From: Amblyornis subalaris | Lineage: Eukaryota > Chordata > Aves > Passeriformes > Ptilonorhynchidae | DNA length: 64,000 bases | Assembly (NCBI GenBank): GCA_018881555.1 | Contig: JACAXG010000076.1 | Location: forward strand, 1,870,003 to 1,934,002 | Reading direction: 5' to 3' | Shown: positions 12,801-27,800 of the stretch, piece by piece | How the letters are laid out: each line of letters begins with the position of its first letter | Numbering within the stretch: position 1 is the first letter of the stretch | The notes under the pieces: model-generated | Databases searched by the model: none | What the model saw: only the letters and a program-made list of their open reading frames with translations | What the model was told of the DNA's origin: nothing | Translations under genes and position numbers: made by a program

Positions 12801-15800
12801 ATGAAATCAAATGCTGTCAGCTTTTCCCACTTTCCCCTATACCTAGATTCAGGTAGAAAACACTACAGGTAATCTAATATTAATCTTCTGTGCTTTGAAG
12901 GCCAGTAGTTGCGAAACTGCACTTGAGTTGTGGTGAATGAGCTTCATATTGGAAATACCAGCAAAAANGTAGTTCCCTTAGAGTCATTTATATTGAAATG
13001 AGATGGTGATAGGTGTTTTCATCAAGGGCTTAAAAGTTCATTTTGCTTAGTAAATATATATTTAGCTATTTTCAATATTTACCAATTTTTTACTTTCTAA
13101 ACCGTTTTGTATGGTTTTGTAACAGAAGATGAATGACAGATAAGCAAATCTCTCAGGTGCTGCANTTATTGCTTCTTCACTAGGAAAGAAGAATCTGTTG
13201 GAATGTGTGTGCTAAGGACTCANTTCCACTATGAAATTCCAGTTTCTGAAGGATTACTAGCTTGGGATTCAAACCAGGACTTGATTGTTCTCATACTTCC
13301 TTCTTTGTGTTGTCTGTGAGAATGATGAATAGGCCAGTATGATTAATTTTTAATAAGAATCTAATTTGGACAGTCTAATTTCCAGCACAGCATATTTTTG
13401 GTGGTTTAATCAGGTTCTCAGCTTTTGGATACCTCTTAGGCATAGACATGAATATTCTAGTCTTTGTGCTGTCAGATCTTATAGCCCATTATATGAATTT
13501 TTTCCGGAACACTATATTCATTCAGCCTGTGTTTCCTCATGAAAGCCAAACCTGCAGATTCTCATCACACTCTCTTCTTGCTGTTAACTGTAAATGGTTA
13601 ACATGTTTTTTAAAGATAATTTCTTTCTATTAAGCAAAGGACACAGAAATATCTCATTTCATATAAACTCATTTTCCTACATGACTGAATTTTCTAAGTC
13701 TGGACAAGCCACCTCATAATGAGAATTTGAAAGAATATAGTTGAGGGATTGTGGAGAATTTGAAGACGACTGTTGGGAATTTCCTTGAAGATCAAGAAAC
13801 CATCTGTTTTNTTCAAGACAGTAAATCTGCTGAAAAACAGACTGACTCTGGATTACTACTCCCTCTGTCCCCACCAGCCTATCTTCATCTGCTATGTGTA
13901 GGTTTTGATGGACTAGAAAGCCTGAATAATATCCAGGCCTTTTAGTCCATAAAAAATGGATTAGAAATTATGGAGAAAATTATTTGCTTTCTATTTTAAG
14001 AGAAGAGAGACCTCAGAGACCGGTGATTGTTACAGTGCAATGTTTTCAAAGGCAGCGTCTTTTGCATCTTTAGCAATAGTCTCTGGAAAGCATCATCTCT
14101 TTTGGAAAGGTGCTGCTGGAGCAGAGCAGAAGTAGCCTGAGGNGTGAACAGCAGACATGAGACTGGGAGGCAGATTGTCCCACCTGGTTTCATAGAGGTT
14201 CTTCACTACTTTCTGCCCTAGGAGGCATGATTGGCACTTTGTATGTTCAACATGAGTCACAGCAGGGTGTGTTTAGTCATGGAGGGTTAAGATTAACCAG
14301 GTATCTCTGTGGTGCTGACTTTAACAACGGTGAACCAGAGAACTCCTCTGCTCTGCAGAGTAATGTCACNTCAGGGGAAGATTATTCTATAGTGGTAAAA
14401 ACGCTAGGACATAAATCCTGCTTTGCTCATCTAGGCCTGCTGATCTACTTGGACCTATTTATCCACATGCCATTTATGTAAGCCTGACCTCCACTGAGGC
14501 ATTTTATCCCTCAAAGTGACCTATTTTGAAGAAGGATCTTTCACTGAGTCAGTGTGACACCTGTCTGTGAGAAAAATCCTAGTCAGGATAATGCATCTTG
14601 AATTTCAGCTGCAGTTGGTAGGAAGGCTTTCAGCAGTGTGACTCTCATTGAAATAAATAACTGGATAGGGTGGAGCCAGAAGTCCTTGGGGCCTTGGGAA
14701 TGTCACTGCTAACAGAGCTGGGCCTCTCCTGGAGGTCAGCAGCCTGATGGCACAGCAGAGGTTGCTCCTCAAAAGTCACANTGATCTGACTGTGCTCAGC
14801 CTTTTCCTGTGGGCTGATTTTTTCCTCTTCCATTCTGCAGTGCCAGGGCTGATGGTGGCAACTGATTTGTTTTTTCTTTGTGAGCTTGTGTCTTCAGGCT
14901 TCTGAAAGTCAGTCTCCAGTTGTTGCTGGCGAGCTGCAGGGTAAAACCAGATCTCTGCCTCAGCTCAGCACATGCCTGGCTGAAGGGAGAGGGAGAGCAG
15001 CTGCAGGGCTGGTGCCCTAAAATCTGGGAGTGCAAGAAAGGAGCGGTCTGTGCTGGGACATCCCTCCGTTTTGAAAGGAAGAAGTTTTGAGTGCTTTATT
15101 CTTCTGAATCCCATGAGTAGCTGATAAGCCTGCTAGCCTGCATCCTGCATTTTTTCAGCTGCTTTCTTTGTTAGGGCTTCCCTTTCTTTCTCAATTTTAT
15201 TTCTGCTGATTGAGGCATCCCCATCGCTGCAATTTTGACTTTGGCTATACTAGTAATAAACTAGAATTTATTTAGGCNGTGGGAAATATGCATGTAACAT
15301 GGAAGATCTGATACTCAGCAGATGTGTCAGTGATGTAGTTACACCTGTACATGGCTCAACATTCCCCAGTTTTGCTAACACTGGGTATCTGATGGTGAAA
15401 AATTTTCAGTGGTGGAAAAAGGTATTGTCAGTGCCAAGTTTTTACTAATTTTTACTAGTTTTCCTTCTGGTAGTATTTGCATTCATACCTCGATAAATAA
15501 GGCGCCTTTCATTAAGTTAATGATTATTTTTGTCAGTAGTTGTTCAAAATGCATCATGAAAGTTTAACTTTGCAGTTTCATATACATTAGTGACCACTAA
15601 AATGGATCTCATGAGATATACCATGTTTCCTCCTGTAAATTGGTACAGAACATTAAAAAGAAGTTCCTGAAATGATTTATACAATGTCTTGTTAAATAAA
15701 ATGACCTTTTATCTGTACTAGTAATTACCTACTTGTGCTTTTNTGTTTCTCCTTGTGCTTGTCGACACTGTTTATCTTCTACCTTTTTTGCACAGTGTTT

Positions 15801-18800
15801 ACCACTCTGGTGATGTGATCATGCTATTTTTATTTGGTTTTGTTGACTGTCTTTCACAGTATCAGTCCTTCTTCCTCCCCTCAATTAGTGCCTCTCAGCG
15901 TAACACTTTTCCTTCTAGGTTCGTATGATGAAAGACAGCAACCCATCCTGGAAGCCCACTTTTATTGTAAAGCCTGATGGAGGCTGCCAGGGGGATGGAA
16001 TCTACCTCATTAAAGACCCAAGTGACATCAGGCTGACGGGGAGCATCCAGAGCAGGCCAGCTGTGGTGCAGGAATACATTTGCAAACCACTGCTTGTGGA
16101 CAAACTGAAATTTGATATTCGTCTTTATGTCCTGCTGAAATCCTTAGAACCCTTAGAGATTTATATAGCCAAAGATGGACTTTCTAGATTTTGCACAGAA
16201 CCTTATCAAGAACCCACTCTCAAAAATTTGCACCAGGTTTTTATGCACTTAACCAACTACTCACTAAATATCCACAGTGGGAATTTCATCCATTCTGACA
16301 GTGTGAACACTGGCAGCAAGAGGACTTTTTCAAGCATTCTGTGCAGACTGTCTTCCAGAGGAGCTGATGTCAAAAAGCTCTGGTCAGATATAATTTCATT
16401 GGTGATTAAAACAATTATTGCACTGACCCCGGAACTGAAAGTTTACTATCAGTCTGACATACCAGCAGGAAAGCCTGGGCCGACTTGCTTCCAGGTAAGT
16501 TGGAATTTCTGCCAGGAATGCAGTTACTTCTGTGCACAGATTAATTTTCTGGGTGTTTAATGCCTTTTCTAAAAGGTTTCTCTAGTTATGTTGCTGATCA
16601 CTGGTTGGGTGTAGAGCGTACACTGAACAGCACTGCNGGAGCTCCTCACCCAAGTCAAACCTCAGTCTCTTGACCTGTTACTACCAGCCCTGAACATATA
16701 CAGGGAATTTTCAATGGGTGTAAGTTATTAGTAACAGTAGTCACTCCAGTTTCCATCTTCTACATGTTAAAACTGAAGCTTTGCAGGTTCCTAACACAGC
16801 TTTGATCATGACAATTTTAAGATCCAGTTGTCACAGGTGCCAAGATTCCATGTTAGCAGATGCAGTATTTAGGGATGGGGGTGGTGTGAAAGGAGCGATT
16901 AGTATGGGAGACAAATGGCTTCTGGAATTATTCAGCACTATGTAGAGTTTCTCAGTTCTTTCTTTTCTGCCCCTCAAATGTTTCTTCCTCCTCAGTGTTG
17001 CCATATGGGCGACCATTGCATTCTGTAAGAGAACACTGTGAGTAGAACTGAAGTAACATATTGCTTGTTACGCACAGATTTTAGGGTTTGACATTCTCCT
17101 GATGAAAAACCTGAAGCCCATGTTACTGGAAGTAAATGCAAACCCCAGCATGAGAATAGAACACGAGCAAGAGGTAAGAGTTCTCAATGTGATATTGGAA
17201 TGAAATTGCTTAGGTTGGGTTTTCCNGGCTTTTTTCCTTGTTTGAAAGATGAAAGCTGTCTGCTAATATGAAACCTCCAAGGTTCTCTGTAATTTTCTGC
17301 TTTGAAATCATTGCTAATCTTATACACTGGAAATATGACTTATTGGAATTGTGAAAGCTCTCCATCATCCCTGTCATAAATGCATTTATTCATCGTCTCC
17401 TGCAGTTGTTAATTGTGTTTAGAGGATTGTTAATAATCTTTTTCATGTTTGTATACATAATATAAATGGTAACATCGGCAACAATCTTTTTTTTAATATT
17501 TCAATATACTAGAGAAATTTGCCCCAGTTTGTTGTAACATCATACTGAAAATGNGAAGGTATTTGTGTATCCTTGAAGAAGCATTTTGTAATCCATCATC
17601 ATGCATTTAAAATATAGATGATGTGCATGAAGTTTGTGCAAATGTGGAATAAATAACCCTTAGTTCTGTAGTGAATAATTGTATCCTCTGTGATGTAAAG
17701 CTTTCTCCTGGAGTGTTTGAAAATGTCCCAAGCCCCGTTGATGAAGAAGTGAAAGTCGCTGTCATCAGAGACACTCTGCGTCTGGTGGATCCTCAGAAGA
17801 AAAAGAGGAAAGATACCCAGTAAGTGTGTTGATTTTCTTTGGGTTTTGCATCAGTGCCTTGCAGTAAGTATAAAAGTGCATTTTTTTTTCCCAGTTGTAT
17901 TAGTTTAGCCAGGACAACGAGTTCCCAACTGTCTTGGCACTGACCACTTCACCTGCAGCTTTCCAGGAATGGTGGAAGTTTGGGAGGAGCTCTAGTTCAA
18001 GGAACTGAAAAGGTCCACAAGCTCATAGTAAATCAGGATATACCAGTTCTCCTGGAACATTTTACTCTTAACTGGTGCAAACACTTTANTAACTCAGATT
18101 TATTTATTTGTATTTCTACTTGAGCCCCCCTTTTTTTATTCAAAACAGTCATGAGAGGTAAATTTGTGTATTAATTTGCTTCAAAGTCACAAATTACTCT
18201 GAATGAATTGCCCCATTGGAGTTGAATAGTATGAATATTGTATTTAGAAATTGCTTCCTTAATCTGTGATAATAAACAGAGTTAAATCTATGATCTAGAA
18301 ATGAGAGGAACTGCCTGAAGCAGCTTGCAAAGGAATGCTTGTGGTGGGATCAGGCTGAGAGAAGTNATATCTTCCTTTTTGATGAAACACTTTATTTTAA
18401 GCAGTTCCTTGAAGACATGAAAGGGTGGGGGTTTTTTTCTTCTTTTTTATTTTTTCCCTAGAAATTCTTGCTCGTAGGTTTCCCTCCACGCTAGAATATC
18501 CATTTTGTTCTTCTCTTGGCACTTAATGGTAACCTGAAATATTATTCACATTCTGTGACGATTTCAAGTGCAAATTNGCTGTCCTTTTGTAGACAGAGGC
18601 CCATGAACAAGACATGGCTGATAATACTAAAAAGTTCTGTATTATTGTAATATTATTAAAAGATCAAACTCTTCCTTCAAAGGCAGTGCCACATGTAGAG
18701 GTTGCTGTGGTCAGTGTATAGAATGTTTTGCAAAGCAATTTATACTCTGTGTTGCCTGTACTTAACCTCTACCCTTAAGATTACTTCAGTGCATGGAGCT

Positions 18801-21800
18801 GAAAAAGATCATTTTTTAACCTGTAATTATGTAACTAGTCATGTCTTTTTTTTTTCTGCTGAAATTATGTCAGGCATTCATTAACTACATATTAGATATG
18901 GAAAAAAGGCAAATGATAATTACAAATAAATTGTTAGAGGATGCCAATGTGTGTGGAAGACTCATTCAGCTGAGGATTCTTCTCTGATACATTTTGAGTG
19001 CTAAATAATTTCTAACAGGATTAGTTGGTGATGAGATAANCTACTGGCTCTTCACAGCAAGAATTCATCAGTGCTGCAGCTTTTCTTTCAGGATAATCTG
19101 GTTAACAGAGCATCTTGTTGATGAATATTTCTGTGTCTGCACCGTAAGTCAGCCTGCAAAGGGCAGTGCCCTGGTAGCTGTTGGTGAGGATGTGCAGGAA
19201 CTTGTGTGACAACTGCCCACCCTTCCACTGAGATNGACCCCTTCTGCTTCCAAGTGCTTTTTACTGAACTGGGGATGGTGTGTGGAACTTCTTGAACAAA
19301 ATTTTGCCTATTGATAGAAAAAAAATCTGAAAGAATTGCTGTTCTGACAGCTAACCAGCAGCAAGCCTCACAGACTCAAGTTTTGATGCTAATTAAGTAA
19401 TGGCCATTAATCTCAGTAAAATTTTAGCAATATATGTAACATAGATTTTGAACACACTGGGGAAATACTGAGAAGTCTGAGCTGCATCTCAGGTAAATAT
19501 TCTGCTGTGGAGATGGATTTGATTTCCTTCTAATTATCTCCCAGATTAAAATAAATGAGGCATCTAAATGAAAGTGAGTTTTAGAAGTCATCCTGAAGTA
19601 CTTCANTATCAGCAAAGATTAATAGCTCAGAGTTGTTTTTAGTTTAATTTTTCCTCATCTTCATGGAATATTGATATTTTTTTCCTCCTTCCTGTCATGT
19701 GATGTATAATACTGATATGAAAGTTAAGCTGAATAATATCAGTTTATAATCCCATACATATCTCTTAATTTTTCCAACACAACTCCAGTCTTTATGTGCA
19801 GGGATTGCTAGTAATTACCTTGGCACTGCCAACAGTTAGTTATTGAAAATCTGCAGTGATACATGTTCAAATCAATGTATTTAAATATACATGGTGGCTA
19901 TTCTTCCACAGCAGAACTGATCTTTTCCTGGTTTTNAGTCACTTAATGTGGAAGTTTCACTCAAGTTTCACTCGTCATTAAGAAATGAAAATATCTAATA
20001 AAATAACATGGAAGGTACTGATCTTTGCTCTGTTTGTGTGGCAGTGCTGTTCTCATGGATTTTAAGATGATGGCAAACATCCAGGCCATTGACATGCTGG
20101 AGCAAACACAGTGATTTGTGTGAATGAAACTTGTCTGAAGCTTGTGTAGTATTAACCTTGCTCTGGATTCTCTCCTTGCAGCAGAGGTGCTGTTCACAGC
20201 CTGTGAAAGTGGGAGAAGGCTTCAGCTAAAGGAAATTTGCACAATTAAGTGAATGGTCTAATGACACCGAACAACGTGTAACGTAAATCAACGTTACTTA
20301 TGTAAACAGCAGTTTAATTAAGATAATCACTGATGCAAATCATTGTGTATGTTGTGCCTCCAACAGAAAATCCATTTCAAAAGGCTTTGCAAACTTCTAT
20401 TTTTCTGTGCCTAATTTGGAATCTTGATAGTAGTAAAAGGTTTTAGTTTCACTGTTTGTTTAATTATTAGCAATTCATTCTTCTTCAAATTGCTTTAGAT
20501 TGGAGGAGCAAAAAGGAATCTCAGTCTCGTATGTAAATGCTGGGTATTCTCCACTGGATGTCAGATGTTTGGAGGTATAATGGCAAGCTGTGAGGATTAT
20601 TTGGAGCAGGACTGCTTGGCATGTTCTAGGAAGATCATTTACATCATCTCAAAAATGCTAATGACCCACTTTCCTGTCCTGTCAAAAATATTTATGTCCT
20701 AGTTTATTAATGCTAATTAATCCAGCAATAATAAGGACTTCTTTGTATTTTGGTTGCTGTTGTTTACTCTGTGTCCTAGTGTAATCTCTTGCATTTACAT
20801 GCCTAGTTTCTTACATATTTCAAGTCAGAAAATAAGCATTTTATTCTTTTGATAAAGAAATCAGAGCGTTATGGCATGAGTGTCATTAGAAATATGAGTT
20901 GCTCATGGAATAAAATCTGCTTTTTCCTTGCTAGAGATGATGAAGGTGCAGCCCCCTAAGTAATATAATGACTTTTATTCAGCTCTGAAATAGCCATTGA
21001 CAGAAGAAAGAATTGAAACACTTTGGAAATGAAATGTAATTTAATCTATGGCTGTTACAAAAACAATCAATTCATTGTGCCCTCCAAGCTGAGTGCTTTT
21101 GGTTTATTACCTATCACGCCCATGCTGTTTCATTGCTAGTTTATCTTTTCTTGGGTGCTATTCTCTGTACATGCCACTGCAGTGCTTTTTTCTATTTGAA
21201 ACCAGCCTTGAAATTTATTTGTGATGTTCTGATTATTTTTTTTTCCTTCTTTTTAAAATATGTCAGGTACAATTCTCTTCCCTGGATTCTGTGGCTCTAG
21301 GAAATGTCAAATATGATTAACTAATTTCCTGAGCAGGAAGAACCCCAATGTGGTCGCTCTCAAATTTTTGCAAGATCAGCATGCAAACACTGGCTAATGT
21401 CACTGTGCTCTGAGAGCACCCTGTAAATATTAATGTCTGTCAGACTGACTTTTTATTTTATTCTTTTGGTGTTAGGAAGAAATTCAGTCAAGGTTTTGTA
21501 GCACTTACTGCACAAAAGATCTTCCTCTTTTCTTGCACAAAACAAGATTGTTCACTTGTTCCACTGCNTTGATTACACAACTTTCTCTCTTGAAATTCTT
21601 TCTTTCTGTGATAGAGGACAAAATGAGTAGTTTGTAGGAGGAGAATGTGATCTGTATTTAATGAAAACAGTAATTTCTGGACATTCTACTTAACATGCTT
21701 TCTGCCTTAAATGTGGCTTATTTTAGTGGCAGCTTCTTTAGGGGATGTCACCTGCGGTGCTAGTGACCGATGGGTCTGACCTTGTCACTAAACTGCAGGA

Positions 21801-24800
21801 GGAATTTGGGTCTTTACTTAAACAGGCCTCTCCCTAATGGTTCTCTTTTGTATGTTCCGAGGACACTTTCCAAATCCAAATGCTATTTTTAATTTCTTGA
21901 TGTTGAGGAGCAATTTAGTACTTTCTTAAGGAAAATCAGGAAATCACCTGTTCAGCTGTATTCCATTTATTTTTCAGATATTTTTCTTCAGTTTCATAAG
22001 CTCCCCTGATGTTTGAGTCATGTTTAATGGAAATATGAAAATACACTCTGCAGAGATGTCTCGAGAGTATGATTAGCCTAGATTTTGTTGATGATAAAGT
22101 CATTCTTGCCATTTATTACTGTGTTTATCTCACTATCCGCATTGTAAGGTTATGATTGTGTGACAGGGGTGGTTTAAGAGTGTCAGAAACTCAGTGCACA
22201 GATGTGTGGAGAGGCTGGGTGGGAGAATGCTATCACTGATCAGAAAATAATGACTGTTCTTCAGGCTGGCTGTAATGTATCTTAGTTTCCGCTGCTGTGA
22301 GCAACTGTATAATGTTCCTCAGGGATTCATTACTCAGGGTTGTCAGTGCCTTTTGCATTATATGGAGTGAGTTTAGTGCCTATCAAAATAAGCATGTAAT
22401 AAACCCAGCTGTGGAAGTATCAGTGCTTGGGTTTCCATTTGCTAATTGACTTCATGAGCTGACTGCTGGAGCTTTCGGTTGGTTCCTGTATCCCTTTGCT
22501 TGGAAGTCTGCTTGAGTTTGCAGATATTCAAATGCTTCTCAAGCACCACCTCTTCATTCCCAGCTTTCTCTCTGCCCGAGAGTGTATAAACTCGTATGTG
22601 TGGCTTTCTTGAGATTGATCTTTCTCCTCTGGTTCATTTTGGAAGCTGACACAATTTTTTTCTCCATCAGTCAAAATGACCCAGCTTTCATATTCAGACT
22701 CATTCTGCCAAAGCCCTTTGGAAGCACATTGAATTAGCCCCTTTCTCTTTCCTAGAGGGCTTTCTGGTTTAGTCCTTCATCAGGCAATCTGCCAGCTCCA
22801 CTATCAATTCGTGTCTGTTACATTAGCCCGGGCAGCTTTTGATGAGTTAGACATGTGAGGGAGACTTTTAAATGTGATGTTTGTCAATGTTCCTTCAGTT
22901 CAGATTACTGGAATGTTAACTTTGTTTTTCTGTAGTTGGAGAGTATTTATTTCTACTGCTATTTCTCATCCTGCTCAAGAAGAACTTGCCTTAACAACTC
23001 TGTTCAGTTTTGTGAAGCAGATGTGGTGTCTTGATCCTTGTTCTCTGTTCTTGCTTTTCCAGTTATTTATCTGCTACATCCTTAAGAGCATTTAACCTTT
23101 CTCCTATTGATTAGGACAGGCCCTATTGGAAATTCTATGAACTACAATGTGAGGTGTCCCTCCATGAAGGGAAGGGAAGGATCTGGTAGTGCTTGACTGA
23201 CAGAATAGTTCTGCNTTGGTTTGAAGAGCCACTTAGGTTGTACAACAACAGAAAATACAATACTGAGTGCAGAACACTGACAAATAATTTGAATGTGCTA
23301 CAGCAGAAGTCCTAACAGAAAAGATAGTCAAATCTGATGATAGATCTTTTAATTTCCAAGAGGCTCTAATCTGAAATATAATCTGAAATGTTTTAATTGA
23401 CTAAAAGTGGGTAATAATATTTCTTTAAAAATAGCTAAACCCATATCCCTCACATAGATACAGATTAATTTATGATTATTCCTGTTTTAGCCTTCACCAC
23501 TGCAAAAAGTGCTATTATTCATAGTCCAGTTTTGCAAGCAGGTCTGTGTTTGCTCACATATTGTATTCCAAGCACTCACGTCTTGAATGGACAGGCTGTA
23601 TTTTAACTTGCACATAAAGAGTGAATTCAGTCTTATCCCGAATCTCTTGCAATGACCCCATATTGAGGGACAGCTGGAAGTGCTTACAATGTACTAAGTA
23701 AGTGAGCTGATGACAGGCCCAGCTCATTTGGAAATTTTAATGGACAAGAATTGATATGGGTTGCAGGATTTGAAAAGGTTTCATTTTCAGCACTGTGGAA
23801 TTAATTGGCCCAAACCCGTGGTGAGCTTTAGCAGTAATTGGTGTGTGCAGTGCCCCCGGCTCCGGGGTGAACCCAGCTCTGGGTTTGTGCTATCAAATTG
23901 GGAATGGAGACTAGTTTAGCCAATTAGACTTGAATCACAATGTTTTGAGATGCAGCTAATCTAATTAGTTTTTTATTGGCATCTCTTTTCTTTCTTTTTG
24001 CTCTCTTGTGAGCAGTAGAGGAAGGATGGAGATAAACTGAGGAATGTGACCTGTCACGAGTGTCTCCTTGAAATATGAACTTTGCAAACATTTGAATGTA
24101 TCAAAACATCCTGTAGCAATTGCATCTCTTAGATATTCACACCATATTACATTTTAAGTTGATCATTAAGAAGTTTGGTTTTGTTTTTTCCTGTCTTACA
24201 ATGATACTTACATAAAAAGAAAATCTTTGTGATAAAATACAGAGAAAAGGAAAAATATGTCACTTTCCTTTAGTTTTTGTAGTGCAGCTACAAGATTTGC
24301 TGTAATGTCCAAGGTTTGCCCAAAAAGAAGGGAGGTCAGGAATAAAGAGGTGGCTGCTTAATCTCTTTCCACATGGCATCAAAATGAATGTGGAGGCAGC
24401 AGGTCTAAATACATCTTTGGATTCCGTTTTTTGATTAGAGACTGTAAGTGAGTCTTGATGGTAAGAGAACCTGGCTTAAAGCAGTTTAGATGCAGTTTGT
24501 GTCCCTCAGCACTGACTGGGGCAAGAGGAGCAGCAGCCGATGGCACAGCTCCTTCCTGAACTGCCACGTGGATCTTGGAGCTCCTCTGGTGTCTGCTCCT
24601 GATTTGACTGAACTCTAACAAAGTAAGCTTCTCTGTGTTGCTTTGTTTTTTTAAACCATGAAGTCAGCACTACTTCAAAGCATCCCTGGGAGCTGTGTTG
24701 CATACAGATGTTTGCTGTATCCAGGCGTTCCTGATGGGAAGCCTCAGCTGAAACCAGTGAAAATTCAGGTTAAATATGGTCAGAAATTTGCTCAAGTTAC

Positions 24801-27800
24801 ATTGGCTAGGATGTAAAACAAGAGCAATTTCGACCTTATTCATCAAGTACTGAAGTGTTTACTTAAGTGTTTGGTGGAGTCAGCCTTCTGCAATTTGAGA
24901 GAGTGAAATGACTGTGGTTGTTAAGGCCATTCCCCTTTTCCCTTTGCCTCAGAGGTAAACTGACTCGCAAAAATAATATGGTAGAGAAGTCCTTGATCTT
25001 CGTAGATGTTATTTCCACCGTTCAGGGCTTTTTGTATGTAGCCTTCAAGCTTGACATCTCTTCAGCCCGGAAGGGTTTTGTGTTGAACAAGGGATTNATT
25101 GCCAATTTCCAGTACTTGGCTCAGGTTTTGGACTTCTCAGTGATCAGACATCCACCATTTTACACATATTTTATCACAGAATGGTTTGGCTTGGAAGGGA
25201 CCTTAAAAATCATCTTGTTCCACCCCTTATAATTTCCTCTTTAGTTTTCAATACAAGAAAGCTGTTCTGGTTTGAAGTTAAAACCACTTTTTTTTCCTCT
25301 CTTNAAGTCTGGGGTGGAGGCAACATCTGTGTGTGCCTTCCCTGTCCAGAGGGGTTCACTGAATTTCTGTGTTCATACAGAGAAGGAGATTAATAGTTAG
25401 GCTTGAGTGCAGTGTGTTTTCCTGACACTTCAATATGTTAATCATTTGAGCTGAGTTTCTGCTATCAGCAAAATCATCTTCACCTCTAGGTAGCCTGTAT
25501 CTTGCTAACATAATCTCGTTTTTGGGTGGTAGCTTACTGCAGGAGCAGTGATTCACTCTTTACCATAGGGCCTTTTCCTGACTTTTGTATATGCACAATT
25601 TCCATTATTAACCTGCAGTTAAATGCTTCTTGAATGAAATTTGATTTTCAGAATATTAGCTTAATTGCCTTGTCTAAAAGGAAGGATATATGTTTATTTA
25701 ATTTGACATTTTTTCCCTTTCACCTTCTTGAGTGTTTGTGCTGCACAGAAGCAACTCTGCCTTTAAATTAATTTTCCCAGTTGCTCTATAATGTAAACTC
25801 CAGTAATGTCTAATTTTCTGTAATCCCTCTCATACTAAATTGCTTCCCACCAGACAGTTTTCATAGCATAAGTGTACAGGTATGTACTACAAAGAGCAGT
25901 TGTAGTTATCTAGTGTGTATTTGTGTCTGTATGTACAGCATGGCTATGTGTATATAGTATAAAAGTGTCTTATTTCTTACCTGTCTCCTTGACATCTTTA
26001 CAATCTCTGTTATCTGTAACTTACACTACAACCAACTGTGATAGTTTTGCATAAAATCTCTGNGGGGGAGCCTTGAATGCTTTGTCTTGGTCTCCAGTTA
26101 CATATTCCAGTTCCTCATGTGACTCCTGAGTCGTGGCNTGTACTTTGTGTTCTCTCAGGAATGGCACAACCCATGAACAAATTGATTTCAAAAAATCAGA
26201 TTTCATGCAGCCTAGAAGATCTTAGAACCAATCGATCAGCCAAGGGCAGACTAAGGTGCATCACCTGACTCAGAAAAGAAACAAATCACTCCTTGGAGTG
26301 GGGCTCCTGGGCCACATCACAGAGTTTTAGTAGGTAGCAGTGAAATGGAATAAATGAATGTGCATGCACGGATTATATCCCTGAACACCAGTGCAGCAAA
26401 GTTCTTATGTGCAGATGCCTTCTAAGTATTAGAATTTAAAATAACATGGACATACATGACAGCTAAAAATACCAATTTTTTTTCTTGAACAGGAGTACTG
26501 TGATTTCTTGGGACAAAGATGAAAATTATATCTTTTTTACATTTCAAGAATTTTTTTTTATTCCTGTTGTAATTACATGATAAATGCAAGCATTTATTTT
26601 TGCTAATATTTGGTCTTAAATAGACATGGAATGAGAAATGAAGGAAAAATGGAGCCTATTTCAGTGATTTTTTTGCAGGAGGTTTATTATTCTCATTAGC
26701 TTCAGGCCATGAGAAAGTTACGTGCTCTCAGGCACTGCACCTAATGAAAGTGAATATTCCATCATAAACATATTTGAGAACTGTTTGCTTATTCCCCTGT
26801 TTATACTCAAATAATGGTGAGGGAGTGCAAAGCAGGTTTTTAAGGGATAGCAAAATGAAGTGCTTGAGATTTTGGCTTGACTTAAGCAGAGGCATTGAGC
26901 AGAAAAATAACATTTTTCCTCTTACAGATATCCTTCAGGTGTCAGTTCTGCAGGATCCTGGTTTTATTACATCAATCACAAGCAGCTTAAGGCTTCCAAA
27001 AACATAGTCACAGACAGATGTTGAGCCTGTCTGGGGATTAGAAATATCCTCTTCCATTAAGTATAAATTAACTTAATCACCAGGTATGAAAGATAAGCAG
27101 CATAAACATCATTCCCTGAAGCTTTCATTAAAATTAAAATTCTATTTAAAACTAGGCTCGTACTTTCTATGACTTGATCCCCNTTCAAAGAGATTATATC
27201 TGCTGTAAATTTTTACAGTGACAGAGTGACAGAAATTAATGTATTGGGGGCAGTGATGTTCTCTATAATTTAACTTCTGCTGCTAGTCATCTTTCAGCAA
27301 GAGAGATGATTGGCTTATTTTTAAGTAATAATTGGTCTCTAGTCTCTGAAACACTGAGAAAGCAATAAAACTGCCTAGCACCCAGTTGCCACAAAATGAA
27401 AGCATGAAGTCACATGACTTAATAGCAGTGTAATCATCAGTAGTGTTATTTTGTGTATGAGAATTCACCTGCTTTAATAGGAGGATTAAGGCTGATAAAA
27501 TGCAATTGCACTGCTGCTTTCTGCTCAGTTGGATGACAGGGTAAAGCTCCTTTTCTGTCCTAGCATAAGCACAACTGCTTTCTAAGAATCATTTCCACAT
27601 GGGAAGAAATATCCTGGGGTTTAGGTTTCTTTTTCTGTTCTACTGTAAGACACTTGGTGGTCTAATTTCAGTGTATTCCCAGGCTTTACAGCTGGTTTGC
27701 CTTTGCACTATTCTGCATCATTATTTTTCAGGCACACTTTTCTAAAGAAACAAAAGAAACTCTGGAGAAATAATGAGGCACGTAAGTACCTTGAAAGCAA

